DNA of 64,000 nt from Pandoraea pnomenusa (GTDB lineage Bacteria; Pseudomonadota; Gammaproteobacteria; Burkholderiales; Burkholderiaceae): positions 744,001-808,000 of the forward strand of contig NZ_CP009553.3 of NCBI RefSeq assembly GCF_000767615.3, given 5' to 3'. This document shows positions 59,332 to 64,000 of this stretch, piece by piece. The stretch's first letter is position 1, and each line of letters opens with the position of its first letter. The position numbers and the translations under genes are program-made. A model generated the notes under the pieces. The model was not told where the DNA came from. It worked only from the letters and a program-made list of their open reading frames with translations, and made no database searches.

Positions 59332-59358
59332 CTAACGGCAGTCCTAGCAAGGACTTGA
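59332..59358 (-). promoter_or_regulatory. sigma-28 (FliA) promoter of the chemoreceptor gene
   Basis: On the minus strand TCAA-N15-GCCGTTAG, starting TCAAGTCC, a close match to flagellar/chemotaxis promoters (TAAAGTTT or TCAAG with GCCGATAA). It leaves a leader of about 140 bases before the chemoreceptor start. The spacer also holds a 6-bp inverted repeat (AGTCCT/AGGACT). Confidence 0.65.
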
Positions 59359-59449
59359 GGTGCGCGTGGGGCGACGCGCGCGCGAGACAAAGGAAAAACC
59401 GGGCTAACCGCGGGTGAAAAGTGCGCGAAAACCGGGTGACGACAACCGC

Positions 59450-60037
59450 TCAGCCGTGGATGACCACCATCAGGCCGCGCGCGACGGATTTGCCCACATT
59501 GCGGATCGCATGCGCCCGGTCGGCGGGGTAGCGGGCGGTCTCGCCCGGCCTGGCACGTCGCGCGATGTGATCGACCTCGATGTCGATCTGGCCGTCGAAG
59601 ACCGTGAAATGCTCGCGCGTGCCCGGATCGTGGGGCTCGGACACCAGCGCGGCGCCGGGTTGCAGCGTCAGCTCGTACCACTCGAATTTCCCGGCCAGCT
59701 CCATCGGGCCGAGGATTTTCAGTTGATAGGCCTGTTCGGCGCCGGCCAGCGTCGGTGTTTCGTGCTTGCCGAAGATGCGCACCGGTTCCGGATCGCCGGC
59801 CGGGGCACCCAGCAACTGATCGAGCCGCACACCCAGCGCGTTCGCCAGTCGCCACGCCACGGCGATGGTCGGATTGGCCTTGTCGCGCTCGATCTGGGAG
59901 AGCATCGACTTCGATACCCCCGAGGCGCGGGAGAGCGTCTCGAGCGTCATGCCACGCTCCTTGCGCAGCTGCTGGATCATGTCGCCGACCGGCGGCGGGG
60001 CGCTCGGCGGCAGGGCGGCGGACGGCGTGCTTGCCAT
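59450..60037 (-). CDS. XRE family regulator with C-terminal cupin domain
   Basis: 195 residues. The helix-turn-helix lies in about 20-75 (IQQLRKERGMTLETLSRASGVSKSMLSQIERDKANPTIAVAWRLA), the cupin_2 sensor in about 110-190 (EPHDPGTREHFTVFDGQIDIEV). Regulators of this type often control neighbouring amino-acid or polyamine catabolic genes. It is divergent from kbl-tdh with a perfect palindrome between, so repression of the threonine-degradation operon is a reasonable inference. Confidence 0.9.
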   Translation of the reverse strand: MASTPSAALPPSAPPPVGDMIQQLRKERGMTLETLSRASGVSKSMLSQIERDKANPTIAVAWRLANALGVRLDQLLGAPAGDPEPVRIFGKHETPTLAGAEQAYQLKILGPMELAGKFEWYELTLQPGAALVSEPHDPGTREHFTVFDGQIDIEVDHIARRARPGETARYPADRAHAIRNVGKSVARGLMVVIHG

Positions 60038-60060
60038 AAGGATTCCGGGATATTAAAATT

Positions 60061-60076
60061 TTTCAATATATTGAAA
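60061..60076. promoter_or_regulatory. perfect 16-bp palindrome, candidate XRE-cupin operator
   Basis: TTTCAATATATTGAAA, a perfect palindrome. A further half site TTCAATATA is repeated at 60081-60089 (19 bp from the copy at 60062). It lies 24 bp from the regulator start and overlaps the -35 of the kbl promoter. Confidence 0.7.
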
Positions 60077-60098
60077 CTTGTTCAATATAAAGTATAGT
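60071..60098 (+). promoter_or_regulatory. sigma-70 promoter of kbl-tdh
   Basis: -35 TTGAAA (60071-60076), 16-base spacer, -10 TATAGT (60093-60098). The -35 is part of the palindrome, so a bound repressor would block RNA polymerase. Predicted leader of about 190 bases. Confidence 0.6.
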
Positions 60099-60280
60099 TT
60101 TCGATAAGGTGGATGGCGCCATGGTAGCAGAGCCCGCCGCACGGCCGATGCGCGTTCAGGCAACGTCGCACCGGGCTGGGTCGGGGCGTGATCGTGCGTT
60201 GTCGACCGACATCGCTGCCGGCTCACCCGATGCCGGCCGACCTATCCGGCGAGGCCGCACGACGGCACCGCTGTCCGCAC

Positions 60281-60287
60281 AAAGGAG
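60281..60287 (+). promoter_or_regulatory. ribosome binding site deciding the kbl start
   Basis: AAAGGAG abuts the ATG at 60288 (no spacer) but is nine bases before the ATG at 60297, so the latter is the start. Confidence 0.75.
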
Positions 60288-60296
60288 ATGCGCACG

Positions 60297-61514
60297 ATGA
60301 CCGCACAACAACCGGAAGCCCGCGAAGGCTTCTACCGGCAACTGACCGAACGACTCGAAGACACGCGCCGCCAGGGCCTTTTCAAGCAGGAACGCGTGCT
60401 CATGTCGCGGCAGGGGCCGGAGGTCATGTGCGACGACGGGCAGACCCGCATCAACCTGTGCGCCAACAACTACCTCGGGCTTTCCGGTAGCGAAACGCTC
60501 GTCAAGGCGGGGCAGAAGGCGCTGGAAGACTTCGGCTTCGGCCTGTCGTCGGTGCGTTTCATCTGCGGCACCCAAGGCCCGCACAAGGCGCTCGAAGCCC
60601 GCATCGCCGCCTATCTGGGGACGGAAGACGCGATCCTCTACGCCGCGGCGTTCGATGCGAACGGCGGCGTTTTCGAGCCGCTTTTCGACGAGCAGGACGC
60701 GATCATCTCCGACGCGCTCAACCATGCCTCGATCATTGACGGGGTACGGCTTTGCAAGGCGCAGCGGTTGCGCTACGCCCACAACGACATGGACGACCTG
60801 GCGCGCCAGTTACAGGCGGCGGCCGGGGCGCGTCATCGCATCATCGTCACCGACGGCGTGTTCTCGATGGACGGCACGATCGCCCAGCTCGACCGCATCG
60901 TGGCGCTCGCCGAGCAATACGGCGCGCTCATCATGATCGACGAGTGCCACGCAACCGGCTTCATGGGGCCGACCGGGCGCGGCACGCACGAGCATCATGG
61001 CGTGCTCGGCAGGATCGACATCATCACCGGCACGCTGGGCAAGGCGCTGGGCGGCGCCATGGGCGGCTTCACCGCAGGCCGTCGGGAAGTGATCGAAACG
61101 CTGCGCCAGCGCTCGCGTCCCTATCTCTTCTCGAACAGCCTCGCGCCGGCGATCGTCGGCACGTCGCTCGCCGTCTTCGACGAGCTGGAGCATTCATCCG
61201 CGCGACGCGAGCAACTGCATGCCAACACGGCGTTCTTCCGTCAGGAGGTGGCGGCGCTGGGCTTCACGATCAAGCCGGGCACGCATCCCATCGTGCCCGT
61301 CATGCTGTTCGACGCCACGCTGGCGCAGCGCTTCGCGCAGCGGCTGTACGAACTGGGCGTGATCGCCACCGGCTTCTTCTATCCCGTGGTGCCGCAGGGG
61401 CAGGCGCGCGTGCGCGTTCAACTCTCGGCGGCGCACACCCGCGAACACCTCACGCGGGCGCTGGCGGCGTTCGCGCAGGCCGGCAACGAACTCGGCATTC
61501 TCAAACAAGGTTGA
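60297..61514 (+). CDS. kbl: glycine C-acetyltransferase (2-amino-3-ketobutyrate CoA ligase)
   Basis: 405-residue PLP enzyme that splits 2-amino-3-ketobutyrate with CoA into glycine and acetyl-CoA, the second step of threonine degradation. Motifs: NLCANNYLGLSG, FGFGLSSVRFICGTQ, TDGVFSMDGT, DECHATGFMG and the PLP lysine in TGTLGKALGGAMGGF. Length is normal. The frame of an upstream 63-codon ORF ends in ATGA over this start. It is followed two bases later by the threonine dehydrogenase gene. Confidence 0.95.
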   Translation: MTAQQPEAREGFYRQLTERLEDTRRQGLFKQERVLMSRQGPEVMCDDGQTRINLCANNYLGLSGSETLVKAGQKALEDFGFGLSSVRFICGTQGPHKALEARIAAYLGTEDAILYAAAFDANGGVFEPLFDEQDAIISDALNHASIIDGVRLCKAQRLRYAHNDMDDLARQLQAAAGARHRIIVTDGVFSMDGTIAQLDRIVALAEQYGALIMIDECHATGFMGPTGRGTHEHHGVLGRIDIITGTLGKALGGAMGGFTAGRREVIETLRQRSRPYLFSNSLAPAIVGTSLAVFDELEHSSARREQLHANTAFFRQEVAALGFTIKPGTHPIVPVMLFDATLAQRFAQRLYELGVIATGFFYPVVPQGQARVRVQLSAAHTREHLTRALAAFAQAGNELGILKQG

Positions 61515-61516
61515 AC

Positions 61517-62479
61517 ATGGAACGCATCCTCATTATCGGCGCCAACGGACAGATCGGCAGCGAACTCGTCGAAGCTCTTGCCGCGCAGTACGGCAAGGAG
61601 AACGTGATTGCGTCGGACATCGCGCCTGGTCCGTCGCGTCACGCGGTCCACTACGAGACGCTCGACGTGCTCGACGCCGCACGACTCGCGGCGCTGGTCG
61701 AGCGTTTCGGCATCACGCAGATCTTCCATCTGGCGGCGCTGCTGTCGGCGACCGGCGAAACGCGCCCCCTGCAGGCCTGGACGCTCAACATGAATGGTTT
61801 GCTCAACGTGCTCGAACTCGCGCGCGAGCGCAAGCTGCGCGTGTTCTGGCCGTCGTCGATCGCCGCGTTCGGGCCGCATACCCCGGCGGTGGAGACGCCG
61901 CAACTGGCCATCATGGACCCGACCACGATGTACGGGATCAGCAAGCAGGCGGGCGAGCGCCTGTGCGAGTACTACTTCACGAAGTTCGGCGTGGACGTGC
62001 GCAGCCTGCGCTATCCGGGCGTGATCAGTTACAAGACGCCGCCGGGCGGCGGCACGACCGACTATGCCATCGACATCTTCCAGGCCGCGCGCCGTGGCGA
62101 GACGTACACGTGCTTCCTGAAGGAAGACGCCACGCTGCCGATGATTCACATGCCGGACGCCGTGCGCGCCACGCTGGAACTGATGAACGCCGACGCCTCG
62201 CGGCTGCGCGTGCGTTCGTCGTATAACGTGGCGGGGGTCAGTTTCGATCCGGCGACACTGGCCGCGGCGATCGCGCGCCGGGTGCCGGACTTCAAGGTGA
62301 CGTACGCGCCGGACTTCCGTCAGGCGATCGCCGAGACGTGGCCGCACACGCTCGACGACACCCATGCACGCTACGACTGGGGCTGGAAGCCCGCCTACGA
62401 TCTCGATGCCATGGTCGACGACATGCTCGCCAATGTCCCGTTGGACTGGAGCGTGCCTGCCTTGGGAAACGCAGCATGA
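61517..62479 (+). CDS. L-threonine 3-dehydrogenase, short-chain/NAD-epimerase type
   Basis: 320-residue NAD-dependent enzyme of the extended short-chain dehydrogenase family: GANGQIGSEL near the N-terminus, and catalytic Tyr/Lys in MYGISKQAGERL. With kbl directly upstream it is assigned as the SDR-type threonine dehydrogenase (known from Cupriavidus and Flavobacterium) rather than the zinc-dependent Tdh of E. coli. It oxidises threonine to 2-amino-3-ketobutyrate for Kbl. The pair is expected to act as a unit. It ends 90 bp before a terminator. Confidence 0.91.
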   Translation: MERILIIGANGQIGSELVEALAAQYGKENVIASDIAPGPSRHAVHYETLDVLDAARLAALVERFGITQIFHLAALLSATGETRPLQAWTLNMNGLLNVLELARERKLRVFWPSSIAAFGPHTPAVETPQLAIMDPTTMYGISKQAGERLCEYYFTKFGVDVRSLRYPGVISYKTPPGGGTTDYAIDIFQAARRGETYTCFLKEDATLPMIHMPDAVRATLELMNADASRLRVRSSYNVAGVSFDPATLAAAIARRVPDFKVTYAPDFRQAIAETWPHTLDDTHARYDWGWKPAYDLDAMVDDMLANVPLDWSVPALGNAA

Positions 62480-62569
62480 AGGGCGAGAGTGAAACTGGGC
62501 GAGAGCGAAACGAAGTGGAAAGACGATGACTGAAAGCGGCGACTGAAAAGCGAACGCGACAGTCCCGGC

Positions 62570-62608
62570 AAGGCGCGTGCGATGTCGAGTCGTACGCGCC
62601 TTGTGTTT
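62570..62608 (+). terminator. intrinsic terminator of kbl-tdh
   Basis: 13-bp stem with one mismatch, AAGGCGCGTGCGA / TCGTACGCGCCTT (62570-62582, 62590-62602), 7-base loop, followed by GTGTTTTC. It may also serve the convergent small ORF. Confidence 0.75.
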
Positions 62609-62633
62609 TCAGACGCCCTGCCTGCCGTATCGC

Positions 62634-62777
62634 TTACTTCGGGTGATGGACCGCGTAGTAGGCGAGGGCTGCGAGGACCGCGCAGGTCACGGCAAATGCG
62701 CGACGGCGCCAGCGATAGGCGGGGGTCATGCTCATGGCACGGCCACGGCCTTCTGCTTTCGAATGGTAATAGCTCAT
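62634..62777 (-). CDS. small basic membrane protein, hypothetical
   Basis: 47 codons: a basic, Tyr/Arg-rich N-terminal half (MSYYHSKAEGRGRAMSMTPAYRWRRR) and one hydrophobic span (AFAVTCAVLAALAYYAV) ending HHPK, so a single-span inner-membrane peptide is predicted. GAGAAG lies about ten bases before ATG 62777. It is flanked by a terminator on its 3' side and a folded hairpin region upstream. I recognise no family. Confidence 0.45.
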   Translation of the reverse strand: MSYYHSKAEGRGRAMSMTPAYRWRRRAFAVTCAVLAALAYYAVHHPK

Positions 62778-63222
62778 GATGCGTCTTCTCGGGTCTGATA
62801 CACGGTCTGCGCCGCGGAAAGAACCTGCGCGATGAATTGTCGATGCGCCCCCCGGGGGCATCCGCCGCAGGTTCTGAATCGATTATGCGACCGCACAAAA
62901 ACGACCGCGAATCAGTATCTTTACCGATAGGTGTCGCCTTTTTGACACGGTCCGTCGCATGGTGATGGTCGTTTCGACGAAGCCTTCGGAACCGGCAGCG
63001 TGCATGCGCCGCCCCGCCGCAGCCCGACGCCACGGCCCGGTGACGGCGGTTCCCCGGGCGATGTCTCGATTGGCGTGATTCTCGTATTGCGAAGGTTGCG
63101 CAGAATCCCCATTTGCCCGCTTGCGTGCCGCGTGTCGCGCTGAAACAATGCACGAAAACGGTGGCCATGCCGATGGCCGCTTCCAAATCGTCGTTGAGAT
63201 CACGCCTGGGGAGGGTCGTGCC
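62778..63222. other. 445-bp intergenic region with nested hairpins
   Basis: No credible gene. It holds a perfect 10-bp inverted repeat AGAACCTGCG / CGCAGGTTCT (62820-62829, 62866-62875) enclosing an inner GATGC/GCATC hairpin (62842-62862). Further right are short stems such as GTGTC/GACAC near 62930. The right end is the leader of the outer-membrane protein gene. Confidence 0.6.
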
Positions 63223-64000
63223 ATGACGCCGAAAACGCGCCGCACCATCGCTTGCGGCCATCGCGGAGTCGCCGTCCGGCGCGCCGCCATTGTCATTGCC
63301 GCTGCGAGTCTATGCACGGCTCACGTCCATGCGCAGGAAGCCATGCTGCGCGCCAACAACCAGGTCTGGCTCGGCGTGGGCGCCCAACCGCTCAACTACC
63401 GGGAAGACATCGGGCCAGGCAAAAGCGATTCCGAACGTGGGACCACCGCGGCGTTCGCATTGGGTGCGGCCACCCAGCGCCAGCTGTTCGGCATCTCGAA
63501 CCTTTATTTCAGCGGTTCGGTGCGCGTGTCGCACGGCAATGTCGATTACAGCGGCTATTTGCAGGACTTCGCGGGTCGGGTCGTGCAGCCGAATTACCAG
63601 ATGACCACACGCTCCACGAACACCGACGTCACGCTCAAGGCGGGCAAGGCGATCCCGTTTCGTCTCGGCACGTGGAGCGCGCAAGTGGTGCCGTACCTGA
63701 GTTACAGCTATCACGACTGGATTCGCGACAGCAGCCGCGACCCCTACGGCTTCTACGAACGCTATCGGCACCACGTGGTCGGCGGCGGGCTGATGGGGCA
63801 GCTGGAAGTCACGCCGAGGCTCGTGGCGACGGCCGATGTCCGGGCCGGGGCGATGGTCGGGGCCTCGATGACCCAGGCGGGATCGCAGAATACGTTCAGC
63901 CTGGGCAACAAGCCCGTGGTCGTGGCCGGGCTCGGCCTCGACTACGCCGTGGCCCGAAACTTCCACATCAACGCCTCGTACGAATGGTCGCGCTTCCAGT
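63223..64000 (+). CDS. outer-membrane beta-barrel protein, 3'-truncated
   Basis: First 259 residues of a gene that runs off the window. Basic N-region, hydrophobic core (AAIVIAAASLCTAHVHA) and cleavage before QEA give a signal peptide. The rest alternates aromatic and polar residues with repeated Gly-aromatic strands (VWLGVGAQPLNY, LYFSGSVRVSHG, VVPYLSYSYHDW, GLGLDYAVARNFHINASYEW), the pattern of an outer-membrane barrel. ATG 63223 follows GGGGAGGG; an in-frame ATG at 63148 lacks a ribosome site. I do not recognise the family; OmpA-like or uncharacterised OMP are both possible. Confidence 0.75.
   Translation, partial: MTPKTRRTIACGHRGVAVRRAAIVIAAASLCTAHVHAQEAMLRANNQVWLGVGAQPLNYREDIGPGKSDSERGTTAAFALGAATQRQLFGISNLYFSGSVRVSHGNVDYSGYLQDFAGRVVQPNYQMTTRSTNTDVTLKAGKAIPFRLGTWSAQVVPYLSYSYHDWIRDSSRDPYGFYERYRHHVVGGGLMGQLEVTPRLVATADVRAGAMVGASMTQAGSQNTFSLGNKPVVVAGLGLDYAVARNFHINASYEWSRFQ

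Overview
The window is high-GC DNA from a Gram-negative bacterium. It carries outer-membrane assembly genes (lptD, surA), lnt, two outer-membrane beta-barrel genes and a flagellar-type chemoreceptor. The gene order and gene set (amgK-murU-pepP-ubiH, dusB-fis-purH, lptD-surA-pdxA-rsmA, miaB-phoH-ybeY-corC-lnt, glyQ-glyS-gmhB-plsC, prkA-yeaH-spoVR, kbl with a short-chain-type threonine dehydrogenase) point to a betaproteobacterium of the order Burkholderiales. Pandoraea or a close relative is my best guess, but that is inference. Almost all of the window is ordinary chromosome: I see no insertion sequence, prophage, CRISPR array, rRNA or tRNA.

Layout. 1-9.4 kb (+ strand): 3' part of holA, proA, a HutD/Ves cupin, an AraC regulator, a molybdenum hydroxylase pair (iorA-like, iorB-like) with its XdhC maturation factor, and a porin. 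9.5-17.1 kb (- strand): two operons, dusB-fis-purH and amgK-murU-pepP-ubiH. 17.3-23.0 kb (+): lptD-surA-pdxA-rsmA, whose end overlaps a convergent EamA transporter. 24.1 kb (+): a rubredoxin with a long N-terminal extension. 24.6-37.4 kb (-): miaB, phoH, ybeY, chaC-like, corC, lnt, glyQ, glyS, gmhB, plsC, a YgjP-like zinc peptidase and gloA. 37.5-40.3 kb (-): a metal (zinc/manganese) ABC transporter operon headed by a 40-residue membrane peptide and preceded by two perfect palindromes.

41.3-46.5 kb (+): prkA-yeaH-spoVR plus a coupled glyoxalase-fold gene, a stationary-phase/stress kinase module. 46.6-48.0 kb (-): a membrane diguanylate cyclase. 48.9-53.9 kb (+): a four-gene osmoprotectant ABC transporter operon, a terminator, then a YbdG/MscM-type mechanosensitive channel, giving a local osmotic-response block. 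54.0-57.5 kb: old yellow enzyme and an MFS transporter (-), the latter divergent from a TetR regulator with two clear operator-like repeats between them. 57.6-59.2 kb (-): a Cache-type chemoreceptor with a good sigma-28 promoter. 59.4-62.5 kb: an XRE-cupin regulator divergent from kbl-tdh (threonine to glycine), with a perfect AT-rich palindrome between them. 62.6-64 kb: a 47-residue membrane peptide (-) and the first 259 residues of an outer-membrane beta-barrel protein that runs off the end.

Nothing here is obviously a new defence or biosynthetic system. The least explained items are an intrinsic terminator with no gene in front of it (minus strand, about 48.54 kb), which suggests a small RNA; the tiny membrane peptide translationally coupled to the metal transporter ATPase; the repeat-rich 1-kb leader of prkA; and the rubredoxin N-terminal domain.
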